Shown: positions 1 to 13,014, counted from the first letter of the stretch. The stretch: 64,000 nt of DNA from an uncultured beta proteobacterium (GCA_903909815.1 CAIVXG010000030.1:28512-92511), one strand, 5' to 3'. Made by a program: numbers and translations. Notes: generated by a model from the sequence alone, not told the origin.

Positions 1-19
1 GCTTGAGCACAGCAAGCGC

Positions 20-844
20 ATGCGCAGCTTTCCCCGCATCGTTGCCGAAATCCTGGCGACCATCGATGATCCAAACGGTGACGTGCGGACCTTGGCGCAA
101 TGCATAGAGCATGACCCCATCATCGTCGCACGTGTTCTGTCTGCAGCGAACCGTGCCTCCGTGCGGGGCCGGCGCGAGTCCGAGCTGGTCGACATTTATG
201 CTGCCACTTCGCTGATCGGCATGGGCCGGGTGCGCGAAATCGCCTTGATCAGCAGCCTTGACAGTTTCGTCGCGGCGCGCGCACAGGACCTGCGCTCCGA
301 GCGTCTATGGCAACACTGTGTCTCGGTCGGCGTGTGCTGCCAGGAACTGGCGCTACAGGTGACGCAGCCGGTGAGCACCGACCTGGCGCTGGTTGCCGGC
401 TTGCTGCACGACATTGGTCAGTTCTGGCTCTACAGCTTCGACGCCAAGGCCTATCAAGCTTGCTGGAGCGAAGCGCTGCGCAGTAGGCGCAGCATCGAGG
501 AAGTGGAATATGAACAATTCGGCCTGGGCCACACTTTGGTGGGTGCCTGGTTGGCGCGGGACTGGGGATTGTCTGAAGGTATTTGTGATGCCATTCAGGG
601 CCACCATGTGCCGATTGCAGCAAGCGCGAATCCACTCATATCCCTGGTGCATGTGGCCGAGGTTGTGAGCAACGCACTCAACCTGAGCATCGGCGACGAA
701 AACCGCGTCAGCTTCATCTCCAATGCTGCCTGCGAGCAACTGGGTCTGGTCTGGGACGAGCGCGCGCAAGCCTTGTTTGGGCGGATCGAAGCACGCAGCC
801 GCCATGCCAACCGCTTCTTTTCGTCCCAGGGCCACGAAGGCTGA
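20..844 (+). CDS. HDOD domain signalling protein (possibly 5' truncated)
   Basis: The protein matches the HDOD family, degenerate HD-type proteins used as signalling or scaffold modules in stress and motility pathways. Seen: an N-terminal helical part with EHDPIIVARVLSAANRAS, the typical D-P-x-x-x-x-x-v-l-x-x-a-N element, then a central LLHDIGQFWLY segment resembling the HD core and a later QGHHVPI segment. The 274-residue length suits a single HDOD domain. The frame stays open to base 2, so the true start may lie left of the window and the ATG used here is only the first visible one. The next gene follows 14 bases later on the same strand, so co-transcription is possible. The partner and signal are unknown. 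Confidence 0.8.
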   Translation: MRSFPRIVAEILATIDDPNGDVRTLAQCIEHDPIIVARVLSAANRASVRGRRESELVDIYAATSLIGMGRVREIALISSLDSFVAARAQDLRSERLWQHCVSVGVCCQELALQVTQPVSTDLALVAGLLHDIGQFWLYSFDAKAYQACWSEALRSRRSIEEVEYEQFGLGHTLVGAWLARDWGLSEGICDAIQGHHVPIAASANPLISLVHVAEVVSNALNLSIGDENRVSFISNAACEQLGLVWDERAQALFGRIEARSRHANRFFSSQGHEG

Positions 845-858
845 CGCAAAATAGCCCC

Positions 859-4020
<3,162 letters not shown>

Positions 4021-4040
4021 CGATTCATGGATAAAAAATC

Positions 4041-5072
4041 TCAGGAGAACAGTCTTCTTGCCAGCACCGAGCCGGCCGCCAGATCGTGCTCTGCCAGCGT
4101 CGCGTAGAGCTGGGCCAAATCGGTGCCTATCATGGCCAGGCCATCGATGGGTATGATGCGACCGTTGTCGTCCGTGATCAGGCCGTCCATGCTTGCGGCC
4201 AGAGCGATCGCAACGTCGCACATGCGCTCGAAGGCACGTTCATCCTCCCGCACCAGAGGCACGTCCAGGCTCAGCGTGAGTGCGTGAATGGCCGACTGTG
4301 CCGGGTCGTCTGCCAGAGCGGCATGGGTGTCAAACGACAGGTCCAACACCGGCGGCAGACCGGGCACGCTTGCCGGCAGCACCATGCGACCTGGCAGGGC
4401 TCCCACGACGAAGCCACGGCGGGACGCGTGCTGCTGCACATAGCCCGGACTCCATGCCGTCTTCTTGGCGCGCAGGGTAAAGCCGAGCTGGGCGTCGTGG
4501 TCGCCGGCAAACTGATCCAGCTCCTTGGCGCGCGCCACTTCGTCGCGCATTTCCGGAAATTCAGGCGTGCCGTTGAATACGTCGGCAAAGCTTTGAGTCT
4601 TCTGCACAAATTCCGAAAACTCAATCTCATTGAGCGCGCCGGTACGGTTGGCCAACTGCACACCCGTCTGAAAAGCGCTGTACCGCTGCCCCGGCGCGGG
4701 CGTCTCCCAGGTCAGACTGACCTCATTCAAACCCTCGAGACCGAACGGCTTGCTGCCCACACGGCGCGTCGCCGGCATCGCCGCCAAGGCGGCCTCACCG
4801 GAAACGCAAGTATCGAGCCCGACCGCGGCAATCACATCGATCAAGGCGTCCAGCGGTGCACGCTTCTCGACCGCATGCAGCGTCGCGAGCCCGCCATCAA
4901 ATTGGTTCACATCAAACCCGGGCTCGACCGCTTGCGCTTGCTGTGCAGGGTCGAGCGCATCGGGCTGTGCCTGGCGCGGGGCATTCTTGCGCGTGCTCCA
5001 GGCGTTGTAGGCGACGACCCCCGCCAGCACCAAGCCGCCGCTGATCGCCAAGCCGATTTGCAGATTGCTCAT
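4041..5072 (-). CDS. zipA: Cell division protein ZipA homologue
   Basis: ZipA anchors FtsZ protofilaments to the inner membrane during septation. Seen: a single N-terminal membrane segment (LQIGLAISGGLVLAGVVAYNAW, residues about 4-25) followed by a basic stretch, a polar linker, and a C-terminal domain with the features of the ZipA FtsZ-binding fold (for example GFVVGALPGRMVLPASVPG and ALADDPAQSAIHALTLSLDVPL). Length is 343 residues. It starts 6 bases after smc on the same strand, so the two are co-transcribed. Similarity to E. coli ZipA is low in the linker, as usual for betaproteobacteria, but architecture and context agree. Confidence 0.88.
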   Translation of the reverse strand: MSNLQIGLAISGGLVLAGVVAYNAWSTRKNAPRQAQPDALDPAQQAQAVEPGFDVNQFDGGLATLHAVEKRAPLDALIDVIAAVGLDTCVSGEAALAAMPATRRVGSKPFGLEGLNEVSLTWETPAPGQRYSAFQTGVQLANRTGALNEIEFSEFVQKTQSFADVFNGTPEFPEMRDEVARAKELDQFAGDHDAQLGFTLRAKKTAWSPGYVQQHASRRGFVVGALPGRMVLPASVPGLPPVLDLSFDTHAALADDPAQSAIHALTLSLDVPLVREDERAFERMCDVAIALAASMDGLITDDNGRIIPIDGLAMIGTDLAQLYATLAEHDLAAGSVLARRLFS

Positions 5073-5078
5073 GTGTCG

Positions 5079-8000
5079 TTACGCCAGTTCTGCCAGCGAA
5101 ACCGCCGACTCCATATCGACCGCGACGATGCGCGACACGCCCTGCTCCTGCATCGTGACGCCAATGAGCTGCTCGGCCATTTCCATGGCGATCTTGTTGT
5201 GGCTGATGAACAGGAATTGGGTTTGTTTGCTCATGCTGGACACGAGTTTCGCATATCGCTCGGTGTTGGCGTCGTCCAGCGGCGCATCGACCTCGTCCAG
5301 CAGGCAAAACGGCGCCGGATTCAACTGGAAGATGGCAAACACCAGCGCGATTGCAGTCAGCGCCTTTTCCCCACCCGAGAGCAGATGAATGGTCTGGTTC
5401 TTCTTGCCTGGTGGCTGGGCCAGCACCTGCACGCCCGAATCCAGGATTTCGTCGCCGGTCATCACCAGGCGCGCGTTGCCGCCACCAAACAGCTCAGGGA
5501 ACATCTTGCCAAAGTGTTCGTTCACGGCATTGAAGGTGCCCGAGAGCAACTCGCGCGTTTCGGCATCGATCTTCTTGATCGCATCTTCCAGCGTGTTCAT
5601 CGCATCTACCAGATCGGCCGACTGCGCGTCCAGGAACTGCTTGCGCTCGCGCGCACTCGTGAGTTCGTCCAGTGCCGCCAGATTGACCGCCCCCAACGCC
5701 GTGATCTCGCGCGCGATGCGGTCGATTTCGCCCTGCATGCCGGGGACGCGCACATTGCCCTGCTCAATGGACGCGGCCAGAGCCGCCAGATCGGCCTGCG
5801 CATCCACCAGCAGCTGCGCGTATTGCTCGAAGCCCAGACGCGCGGCCTGGTCCTTGAGTTGGAACTCCATGATGCGCTGGCGCAAGGGATCGAGCTCGCG
5901 CTCCAGCTGCAGCCGGCGCTCGTCGCTGGCGCGCAGCTTGGCCGTGAGATCGTCGTAGGCACTGCGCTGTGCACCCAGCGCATGCTCGCGCTCCAGCTTG
6001 AGCGTGAGCGCCGCCTGCAGACCGGCTTGCGCCGCCGCGTCGGTCAGGCGCGAGAGCTCCTGGTGCGCGCGTACCTGCTCGGCCTTGATCGATTCCAGCT
6101 GCTGCTGCGCGGTCTGCACCGTGCGCGCCAATTCGGCGCTGCGCGCCTGTACGCTGCGCTGCGAAAAAGTGGCCTCCTGCGCCTGGCGCTCCAGCGTGCG
6201 CTGCTGCTCACGGCAGGCGCTCAGACGCCGCTCGGACTCCATCACGCGTTCGTCCAGCTGGGCGTGGCGCTCCTGACTGTCGGCCAACTGCATGTCAAGT
6301 TCCTCAAAGCGCTCTTCCGCGCCCACGCGGCGCTCCTGCAGTTCCTCCAGCTGCGCGTCGACCTCGGCCAGATCGCCGCCTATCTGCTCGGCTCGGGTCC
6401 GGGTTTGCTGGGCCAGCTGCGTCAGACGCAGGGTTTCAACCTGCAGCTCGTGTGCCTGCGTCTGCATCAGCGTAGCCTCGCGCCGCGCCGTCACCAGGCG
6501 TTGCATCACATCGGCATAGGCGTTTTCGGCGCGCACCAGGGCCGAGCGCGATTCGTCCGCGATCAGCATTTGCGCGCGCAGCTGTTTTTCCAGATTTTCG
6601 ATTTCCTGGGCTCGCGCCAGCAGCCCCGCCTGCTCCGAATCGGGTGCATAAAAACTCACGCTGTGGGCGCTCACGGCGTGACCGCTTTTCACAAAGATCA
6701 CTTCGCCGGGCTGCAACCTGGCGCGCAGGCTCAACGCCTCGTCCATGGTGGAGGTGATGTAGCAGCCCTGCAGCCAGTCCTGGAACAGCGCCTGCAGACC
6801 CGCGTCGTTCAGCCGCAGTACCTCGACCAGGCGTCGAGTCTGCCCCAGATGAACTGTTGCTGCTGGCGCGGCAGCGCCAGCAGGCGGGCTGTAAAAGGCC
6901 AGCTTGGCCGGCGGCGCGTCGAGCCCGTCGCTGCCGACAAAGCCGCGCACCAGCTCCAGTCGGCTGACCTCCAGCGCAGCCAGGCGCTCACGCAGCGCGG
7001 CTTCCAGCGCGTTTTCCCAGCCTTGCTCGGTGTGGATGCGGGTCCACAAGCCCTGCAGACCGTCCAGTCCATGCTTGGCCAGCCAGGGCAGAAGCTTGCC
7101 GTCGGTCTTGACCTTTTCCTGCAGCGCCTTGAGTGCATCCAGCCGGGCCGAATAATCGGCGCGTTTGGCCGACTGCTCGTTCACGTTGTGCTGCTGCGTG
7201 CGCCGCTGTTCGTCCGCCAAGGGCGAAGCCTCCTGCAGTTCGTGCAGGCGCGCCTGGGCCACGCTGGCGGCCTCCTGCGCCTCACTCAGTTGACCCTGCA
7301 ACTGCTCCAGCCGCGCCTCGTCGGGCGCGGCTAGCGCGCTCTTGTCGGCCACCAGGCGCTCGCGCCGCTGGTTCAACTGGCGCGACTGTTCCTCGATGCT
7401 GCGCTGGTCCGCGGCCAGCACCTGGATCTGCTGCTGCACCTGCACCACCCCGGCACGCTGCTCGTTCGCCCTGGACTGGGCCGATCGCAGCGCCTCTTCC
7501 AGGTCGGGGAGGATCTGCTCCTGCTCCTGCACCTGAGCCGCCAGAATTTCGGCATGCTCCTCGGCCTGAGTGCCGCGCTCGGCCAAGCTCCGGGTCTCGC
7601 CTTCAGCTTCGTCCTGACGCGCCGCCCACAGCGTGGTCTGTTCCTGCAAGGTGACCAGGCGCTGCTCCACGCGCAGACGCCCCTCCACCACAAAGCGGAT
7701 CTCGGCTTCGAGTCGGCCCACTTCGGCGCTGGCTTCGTACAAGCGGCCCTGCGCCTGGTTCACCTGATCGCCCGCAGCGTAATGGGCCTGGCGCACGGCC
7801 TCCAGTTCGGCCTCGATGTGGCGCAGATCGGCCAGACGCGCATCCAACGCGAGTTGGGCCTTGTCCGCATCGATCTTGACCTTGGCCTGATCCGCCTCGC
7901 TCTCGCTGCGCTTGAGATACCACAGTTGCTGCTGCTTGAGCGTGCCTTCGGCCTGAAGACGGTGGTACTTTTGCGCCACCTCGGCCTGCTTCTCCAGCTT

Positions 8001-8618
8001 GTCCAGATTGGCGTTGAGCTCGCGCAGTATGTCGTCGACGCGGGTCAGGTTTTCGCGCGTATCGCTGAGGCGGTTCTCGGTCTCGCGCCGGCGTTCCTTG
8101 TACTTGGAGACGCCCGCGGCCTCCTCCAGAAACAATCGCAATTCTTCCGGCTTGGACTCGATGATGCGGCTGATCGTGCCCTGGCCAATGATGGCGTAGG
8201 CGCGCGGACCCAGGCCCGTACCCAGAAACACGTCCTGCACGTCACGCCGACGCACGGCTTGGTTATTGATGTAATAGCTGGACGTGCCGTCGCGCGTCAG
8301 CACACGCTTGACCGCGATCTCGGCGAACTGGCTCCATTGGCCGCCGGCGCGGTGATCCGCGTTGTCGAACACCAACTCCACGCTGGCGCGACTGGCCGGC
8401 TTTCGGTTATTGGTGCCGTTGAAGATCACGTCCTGCATCGACTCGCCACGCAGCTCGCTGGCTCGGCTCTCGCCCAGCACCCAGCGCACCGCATCCATGA
8501 TGTTGGACTTGCCGCAGCCGTTAGGTCCCACCACGCCCACCAACTGGCCCGGCAGCACGAAGTTGGTGGGTTCCACGAAGGACTTGAAACCGGACAGTTT
8601 GATGGAATTGAGACGCAC
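5079..8618 (-). CDS. smc: Chromosome segregation ATPase SMC
   Basis: SMC organises and segregates the chromosome as an ATP-driven dimeric clamp with ScpA and ScpB. Seen: an N-terminal Walker A (GPNGCGKSN, residues about 33-41) in the context FKSFVEPTNF; long coiled coils rich in Gln, Glu, Ala and Arg on both sides of a central hinge (roughly residues 510-650, around LPWLAKHGLDGLQGLW and FVKSGHAVS); and a C-terminal head with the ABC signature LSGGEKALTAIALVF and Walker B FCLLDEVDAPLDD. The 1179-residue length is standard. It heads a likely smc-zipA-ligA unit. The high GC content leaves a very long open frame on the opposite strand, which is not a gene. Confidence 0.98.
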   Translation of the reverse strand: MRLNSIKLSGFKSFVEPTNFVLPGQLVGVVGPNGCGKSNIMDAVRWVLGESRASELRGESMQDVIFNGTNNRKPASRASVELVFDNADHRAGGQWSQFAEIAVKRVLTRDGTSSYYINNQAVRRRDVQDVFLGTGLGPRAYAIIGQGTISRIIESKPEELRLFLEEAAGVSKYKERRRETENRLSDTRENLTRVDDILRELNANLDKLEKQAEVAQKYHRLQAEGTLKQQQLWYLKRSESEADQAKVKIDADKAQLALDARLADLRHIEAELEAVRQAHYAAGDQVNQAQGRLYEASAEVGRLEAEIRFVVEGRLRVEQRLVTLQEQTTLWAARQDEAEGETRSLAERGTQAEEHAEILAAQVQEQEQILPDLEEALRSAQSRANEQRAGVVQVQQQIQVLAADQRSIEEQSRQLNQRRERLVADKSALAAPDEARLEQLQGQLSEAQEAASVAQARLHELQEASPLADEQRRTQQHNVNEQSAKRADYSARLDALKALQEKVKTDGKLLPWLAKHGLDGLQGLWTRIHTEQGWENALEAALRERLAALEVSRLELVRGFVGSDGLDAPPAKLAFYSPPAGAAAPAATVHLGQTRRLVEVLRLNDAGLQALFQDWLQGCYITSTMDEALSLRARLQPGEVIFVKSGHAVSAHSVSFYAPDSEQAGLLARAQEIENLEKQLRAQMLIADESRSALVRAENAYADVMQRLVTARREATLMQTQAHELQVETLRLTQLAQQTRTRAEQIGGDLAEVDAQLEELQERRVGAEERFEELDMQLADSQERHAQLDERVMESERRLSACREQQRTLERQAQEATFSQRSVQARSAELARTVQTAQQQLESIKAEQVRAHQELSRLTDAAAQAGLQAALTLKLEREHALGAQRSAYDDLTAKLRASDERRLQLERELDPLRQRIMEFQLKDQAARLGFEQYAQLLVDAQADLAALAASIEQGNVRVPGMQGEIDRIAREITALGAVNLAALDELTSARERKQFLDAQSADLVDAMNTLEDAIKKIDAETRELLSGTFNAVNEHFGKMFPELFGGGNARLVMTGDEILDSGVQVLAQPPGKKNQTIHLLSGGEKALTAIALVFAIFQLNPAPFCLLDEVDAPLDDANTERYAKLVSSMSKQTQFLFISHNKIAMEMAEQLIGVTMQEQGVSRIVAVDMESAVSLAELA

Positions 8619-8861
8619 GTTGAATCAGCAGTTAAGGTAGCCCGGGAGTCACTCGCTCAAGCGCACCATGCGAACCCGAACCCGTGGCAGGTGAAGTGCG
8701 CAATGTTACCCGAGCCGCCTGCCAGGCTTTGCGCTGTATCTGCGGTCGCATTGGGTGTGACCCGGGGACCGGTAACAATTCGTGCGATAATCCAAGGCTT
8801 CGTGACAAGTGCTCCGGAATAGGCTGGTGCGGCTGTTGCAACTGAACTGAAAGAGAAGACC

Positions 8862-9149
8862 ATGAAAGAAGGCATTCACCCCAATTACCGCGAAGTGTGT
8901 TTCGTGGACCTGTCCAACAACTTCAAGTTTGTGACCCGTTCCTGCGCCAACGCCAAGGAAATGATCAAGATGGAAGACGGCCGTGAACTGCCGCTGTTCA
9001 AGCTGGACACCTCCAGCGAGTCGCACCCCTTCTATACCGGAACGCAAAAGTCCGTGGACACCATGGGCGGCCGAGTCGAGCGCTTCCGCAATCGCTTTGG
9101 CAAGCCTGCTGCGGCTGCGGCTGCGGCTCCAGCGCCTGCCGCAGACTGA
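8862..9149 (+). CDS. rpmE2: 50S ribosomal protein L31 type B
   Basis: L31 sits at the central protuberance and bridges the ribosomal subunits. The sequence MKEGIHPNYREV, a variable middle, and SSESHPFYTGTQ followed by GGRVERFRNRFGK are diagnostic. It lacks the CxxC pair of zinc-type L31, so it belongs to the type-B (zinc-independent) group. The tail is an unusual Ala-Pro-rich extension (A-rich from about residue 83). The GAAAGAGAAG stretch just upstream acts as ribosome binding site. A strong terminator follows 63 bases downstream, so the gene is probably monocistronic. In some bacteria type-B L31 is Zur-controlled; I see no convincing Zur palindrome here. Confidence 0.95.
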   Translation: MKEGIHPNYREVCFVDLSNNFKFVTRSCANAKEMIKMEDGRELPLFKLDTSSESHPFYTGTQKSVDTMGGRVERFRNRFGKPAAAAAAAPAPAAD

Positions 9150-9212
9150 TCAGGACGGCGTACATCCTCCATCGGTTGACGACAGAGCTCTCTGTCGCCC
9201 CAACTTGAATCT

Positions 9213-9246
9213 AGGGCAGCACGGAACTCCGTGCTGCCCTTTTTTT
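9213..9246 (+). terminator. Rho-independent terminator of rpmE2
   Basis: A perfect 12-bp stem (AGGGCAGCACGG pairing with CCGTGCTGCCCT) with a four-base loop AACT is followed by seven T residues. It lies directly behind the L31 gene. A GTG inside the right arm opens the following frame, which argues that the next gene really starts further downstream. Confidence 0.93.
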
Positions 9247-9290
9247 GTTCTAATGCGGGTCCGAACCCGCCGTCAGTCATTGCCCTTCGC

Positions 9291-10994
9291 GTGAACCAAC
9301 CCACACCCGCCATCGTTAGCCAAGAGGCTGTGCGCCGCCTGCCGCGCCCTGCCTTGCTGCTGCTGTGCCTGGCCTACGTCGTGCCGGGATTCCTGGGGCG
9401 CGAGCCCTGGAAGAACGCTGACGTGGCTGGTTTTGGCTATATGTCGGCCCTGGCCCGCGGCGCCACCTCGTGGCTGCAGCCGCAGCTGCTGGGGCAGGAT
9501 TCGGCCTCACAGTCACTGCTGCCCTACTGGCTGGGCGCTTGGGCGATGAAACTCAGTCCGTCCTGGGTGGCTGCCGATTTTGCGGCGCGCATCCCCTTCT
9601 TGCTGCTGTTGGCCCTGACCCTGGCCGCGACCTGGTACGCCGTTTACTATCTGGCCCGCGGGCCGCAGGCCCAGCCTGTGAGCTTCGCCTTTGGTGGCGA
9701 GGCGCGACCCACCGACTATGCCCGCGCCATCGCCGACGGCGCCCTGCTCGCCCTCATCGCCAGCCTGGGCCTGCTGCAACTGTCGCACGAAACTACGCCA
9801 GCGCTGGCGCAATTGGGCTTTTGCACGCTGTGCTTCTTCGGTTTGGCGGCCCTGCCCTATCGCCCCATTGCGGCCATAGCAGGACTTTCTATTGGACTGG
9901 GCGGACTGGGCCTGAGCGGCGCACCGGCGCTGGCAACGTTGATCGGCTTGGGCGGCGCCCTGGTGCAAGTCCAGGCCATTGACGGCATCGAGTCGGGCGT
10001 GCGTGCCAGAACCGGCGTCTGGGTCATCCTCGCCATCAGCGTGCTCATGGGGCTGGGGTCGTGGGCGCTGGGCCTGTGGCATTGGCGCGTGGTATGGCCC
10101 GATGCCAACTGGGCTGAATGGCACAGCCTGGGGCAGCTTTGGCTGTGGTTTTGCTGGCCCGCGGGGCCGCTGGCCCTATGGACACTGTGGCGCTGGCGCC
10201 GGCAGCGTTGGAGTCGGCACCTGGCGCTGCCGCTGCTGTTCGCAGGGGTCGGCTTCGCCGGTTCGCTGAGCAGCGCGGGCTCAGACCGCGCACTGCTGCT
10301 GGCGCTGCCTGCGATCGCGGCCCTTGCCGCATTTTCCCTTCCCACCCTGAGCCGCAGCCTGTCGGCATTGATCGACTGGTTCACCCTGCTTTTTTTCAGC
10401 GGCGGCGCGCTGTTCTTCTGGGTCTACTGGGTCGCCGCGCAAAGCGGGGTCCCGAATGCTGCGGCAGCCAGCGTGGCGCGGCGGTTTCCCGGCTTCATCC
10501 CGAGTTTTTCCATCCTGCCGTTCCTGCTGGCCTGCCTGGCCACCCTCGCCTGGATCTGGCTGGTACGCTGGCGCACAGGTCGCCAACGTGCTGCGATCTG
10601 GAAGAGTCTGGTGCTTCCGGCCAGTGGCACAGCCCTGTGCTGGCTGCTGGCGATGACACTGTGGCTGCCACTGGCTGACTACACGCGCAGCTACGCTCCC
10701 CTGATGCGCGAGTTGAGCACGCACATCCAGCCCAAGGCATGCGTGCAAGTGCACGCGATGACGCGGGCACAGATTGCCGCGCTGCAGTTTCACGCCGGAC
10801 TGGACCTGGAACCTGCCACGTGGCAGGCCAAATGCCCGTGGCTACTGGTCAACGCCAGCGCGATCGAGCCCGCGCGCTTGCAGCAGGCCAGTGACCTTCG
10901 CCATTGGACGCTGGTGCAGACCATTCAGCGCCCGGCAGACCGCCAGGAAAGTGTGCTGTTGTTCAGGCGAATTGCGTCTGAACCGACTCCATGA
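9291..10994 (+). CDS. ArnT-like polytopic membrane protein (putative glycosyltransferase family 39)
   Basis: This is a large inner-membrane protein of about 567 residues with roughly ten to twelve hydrophobic segments (for example ALLLLCLAYVVPGFLG, IPFLLLLALTLAATWYAVY, GALLALIASLGLLQL and a C-terminal ALCWLLAMTLWLPL) and a short soluble C-terminal domain. The first periplasmic loop has GREPWKNADVAGFGY, in the place where ArnT and PMT enzymes carry their acidic catalytic motif. The frame is open from 9231, but that start lies within the rpmE2 terminator, so the GTG at 9291 is preferred. The family's usual role is transfer of a sugar from a polyprenyl carrier to lipid A or protein; substrate unknown. 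The 3' end overlaps convergent phoR by 32 bases. Confidence 0.7.
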   Translation: MNQPTPAIVSQEAVRRLPRPALLLLCLAYVVPGFLGREPWKNADVAGFGYMSALARGATSWLQPQLLGQDSASQSLLPYWLGAWAMKLSPSWVAADFAARIPFLLLLALTLAATWYAVYYLARGPQAQPVSFAFGGEARPTDYARAIADGALLALIASLGLLQLSHETTPALAQLGFCTLCFFGLAALPYRPIAAIAGLSIGLGGLGLSGAPALATLIGLGGALVQVQAIDGIESGVRARTGVWVILAISVLMGLGSWALGLWHWRVVWPDANWAEWHSLGQLWLWFCWPAGPLALWTLWRWRRQRWSRHLALPLLFAGVGFAGSLSSAGSDRALLLALPAIAALAAFSLPTLSRSLSALIDWFTLLFFSGGALFFWVYWVAAQSGVPNAAAASVARRFPGFIPSFSILPFLLACLATLAWIWLVRWRTGRQRAAIWKSLVLPASGTALCWLLAMTLWLPLADYTRSYAPLMRELSTHIQPKACVQVHAMTRAQIAALQFHAGLDLEPATWQAKCPWLLVNASAIEPARLQQASDLRHWTLVQTIQRPADRQESVLLFRRIASEPTP

Positions 10995-12303
10995 GACGCA
11001 CCGCCGGAAACTGAATCGCGAAGCGCGACCCCTGTCCGGGACGGCTCTCGATTTTGAGCTCGGCGCCGTGGCGCTGCGCCACGTGTTTGACGATTGCCAG
11101 CCCGAGTCCGGTGCCACCTGTTTCACGGGCGCGACTGCGGTCCACGCGGTAAAAACGCTCGGTCAGGCGCGGCAAATGCTCGGGCGAGATGCCGGGACCC
11201 GTGTCCTGCACCGATAACTCGGCGCGACCATCGGGCAAAGGGGTCCAAACCACGTCGATGCGACCTCCCCCTGGCGTATAGCGCACGGCATTGCTGACCA
11301 GGTTGGACATGGCGCTGAGCAGTTCGGAACTGGCACCAGCCAATTCGGTGTGGACGTTCGACGAAAAACTCAAGATGTGTGGGGGCGCAGCCACGAGCGC
11401 AGACAAGGCTCTGGCCTCGCGCTCGCAATCGTCCATCAATGCCTGCACCGAATGCCACTCTTCCAGCGGTGGCGGCGGACTGCCTTCCAGCCTCGACAGG
11501 GTCAGCAAGTCGCTGACCAGCAAATGCATGCGCTGTGCCTGTTGCGCCATCAGTGTCAGGTAGCGCTGTTGTTCCTGCGGCTTGAGCTGCAGCGTTTGCA
11601 GGGTCTCGACAAAGCCGCCCAGAACCGTCAGGGGTGTTCGGATTTCATGCGACACATTGGCCACGAAATCACGGCGCATGGCCTCGGCCTGCTCCAGCGC
11701 CGTGACATCGCGCGAAAGCAATAGCCGGCGGCCGTCACCATAGGCGTGCAGGTCCACGGACAATCGCATGGGTCGACTGACAGTGCTGCGCGGGCCTGGA
11801 ATGACGACGGCATGGCTGTAGTCGTGCGCCGCCTGGTAAGCGGCAAACACCGGGTCGCGCAACAGGTTGCCCAGATGTTGCCCCAGGTCGCGTTGCTGAT
11901 CGAAGCCGAAATGTTCAGCCGCCGTGCGGTTGCACCACTCGATTCGTCCCTGGGCGTCGAGCAACACCACACCATTGGGCGAAGTCTGAATTGCTGCGAG
12001 AAATTCGGCCAAACGCGCATCACTGTGCGCCAACTGCTGCTCGCGCTCCCTGAGCAGCGAGCGCGTTCGCGTTCCCACCTCGCCCCACAGACCCGGCACC
12101 TCAGGCATCGGCACCAGCGCACCCTCACGCAGCCAGTGCAGCAGCTTTGCGCCTCGGCCAAGGTCGACCAGTGCCCAGGCCGCGCCGGCCAGAACCGTTC
12201 CCAGCAAAGCGCCCTGAAAGGGATATTGCAACGGCCACAAGGCAAAGCCCAATCCTGCCCCAAGCGCCTGCAACAGGAAGAACCGGATCAACCGCCAGAG
12301 CAT
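10963..12303 (-). CDS. phoR: Phosphate regulon sensor histidine kinase PhoR
   Basis: PhoR phosphorylates PhoB under phosphate limitation and is held inactive by the Pst transporter through PhoU. Seen: two N-terminal membrane segments (residues about 5-24 and 30-48), a PAS domain (about 98-200, with SPNGVVLLDAQGRIEWCN), the dimerisation box FVANVSHEIRTPL with the phosphorylated His at 219, and the catalytic part with SNLVSNAVRYTPGGG (N box), DTGPGISPEH (G1) and GGTGLGLAIVKH (G2). The 446-residue length is normal. It is the last gene of the pst-pho unit, starting 12 bases after phoB. Confidence 0.96.
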   Translation of the reverse strand: MLWRLIRFFLLQALGAGLGFALWPLQYPFQGALLGTVLAGAAWALVDLGRGAKLLHWLREGALVPMPEVPGLWGEVGTRTRSLLREREQQLAHSDARLAEFLAAIQTSPNGVVLLDAQGRIEWCNRTAAEHFGFDQQRDLGQHLGNLLRDPVFAAYQAAHDYSHAVVIPGPRSTVSRPMRLSVDLHAYGDGRRLLLSRDVTALEQAEAMRRDFVANVSHEIRTPLTVLGGFVETLQTLQLKPQEQQRYLTLMAQQAQRMHLLVSDLLTLSRLEGSPPPPLEEWHSVQALMDDCEREARALSALVAAPPHILSFSSNVHTELAGASSELLSAMSNLVSNAVRYTPGGGRIDVVWTPLPDGRAELSVQDTGPGISPEHLPRLTERFYRVDRSRARETGGTGLGLAIVKHVAQRHGAELKIESRPGQGSRFAIQFPAVRLMESVQTQFA

Positions 12304-12315
12304 AGTTGCAGCGAC

Positions 12316-13014
12316 TTAGGCGCCTGCGCCCTGCACCGTCAAGCGATAGCCCGCGCCACGCACCGTCTCCACCATGGAGCCAGCGTCGCCCAAGGATTCG
12401 CGCAGTCGCTTCACGTGCACGTCGACAGTGCGTTCCTCAATGAACACATGATCGCCCCATACCTTGTCCAGCAACTGCCCCCGGCTGTGCACCCGTTCTG
12501 CATGCTTCATGAGGTAGTGCAACAATTTGAATTCCGTGGGCCCCAGCTTGAGGCTCTGGCCCTGGTAGGACACGCGATACGTGGCGCCATCAAGCACCAA
12601 CTCACCCATCGTGACGCTGTCGGCTACCTGCTCGGGCGCACGGCGGCGCAGCACGGCGCGCATGCGTGCCAGTAATTCCTGGGTTGAAAATGGCTTGGTG
12701 ATGTAGTCGTCGGCACCGGCGTCCAGGCCGGCCACCTTGTCGGGTTCATCGCCTCTGGCGGTCAGCATCAGAATCGGAACGGCCTTGGTGCGCGCGTCGG
12801 CGCGCCACTTTTTTGCCAGCGCCACACCGCTTTGCCCGGGCAACATCCAGTCCAGCAGGATCACGTCGGGCAGCACCGCATCCAGTTCGCGCTGCGCTGC
12901 TTCACCGTCGCTGGACCAGACCGGCGCGAAGCCGTTGTGCCGAAGATTCACGGCGATCAATTCGGCGATGGCCGACTCGTCTTCGACGATCAGTACGCGG
13001 GGCAGCTTTTTCAT
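12316..13014 (-). CDS. phoB: Phosphate regulon response regulator PhoB
   Basis: This is an OmpR-family activator binding Pho boxes. The receiver domain (residues 1-125) has the acidic pair E11-D12, the phosphoacceptor Asp55 in LLDWMLPG, and the conserved Lys in ITKPFS. The C-terminal winged helix (about 135-228) includes LKLGPTEFKLLHYLM and RTVDVHVKRLRESLG, both standard for PhoB. Its ATG overlaps the phoU stop (ATGA), so translation is coupled. The predicted target in this window is the Pho box upstream of pstS. Confidence 0.97.
   Translation of the reverse strand: MKKLPRVLIVEDESAIAELIAVNLRHNGFAPVWSSDGEAAQRELDAVLPDVILLDWMLPGQSGVALAKKWRADARTKAVPILMLTARGDEPDKVAGLDAGADDYITKPFSTQELLARMRAVLRRRAPEQVADSVTMGELVLDGATYRVSYQGQSLKLGPTEFKLLHYLMKHAERVHSRGQLLDKVWGDHVFIEERTVDVHVKRLRESLGDAGSMVETVRGAGYRLTVQGAGA

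Noticed and set aside
4086..7334. Very long open frame on the plus strand opposite smc and zipA
   Set aside because: It mirrors codon bias of the high-GC genes on the other strand; the product resembles no family and the minus-strand genes are certain.
8751..8791. Possible rpmE2 promoter (TTGGGT ... GATAAT)
   Set aside because: The spacing between the hexamers is far from 17 bases and no other good -35 was found.
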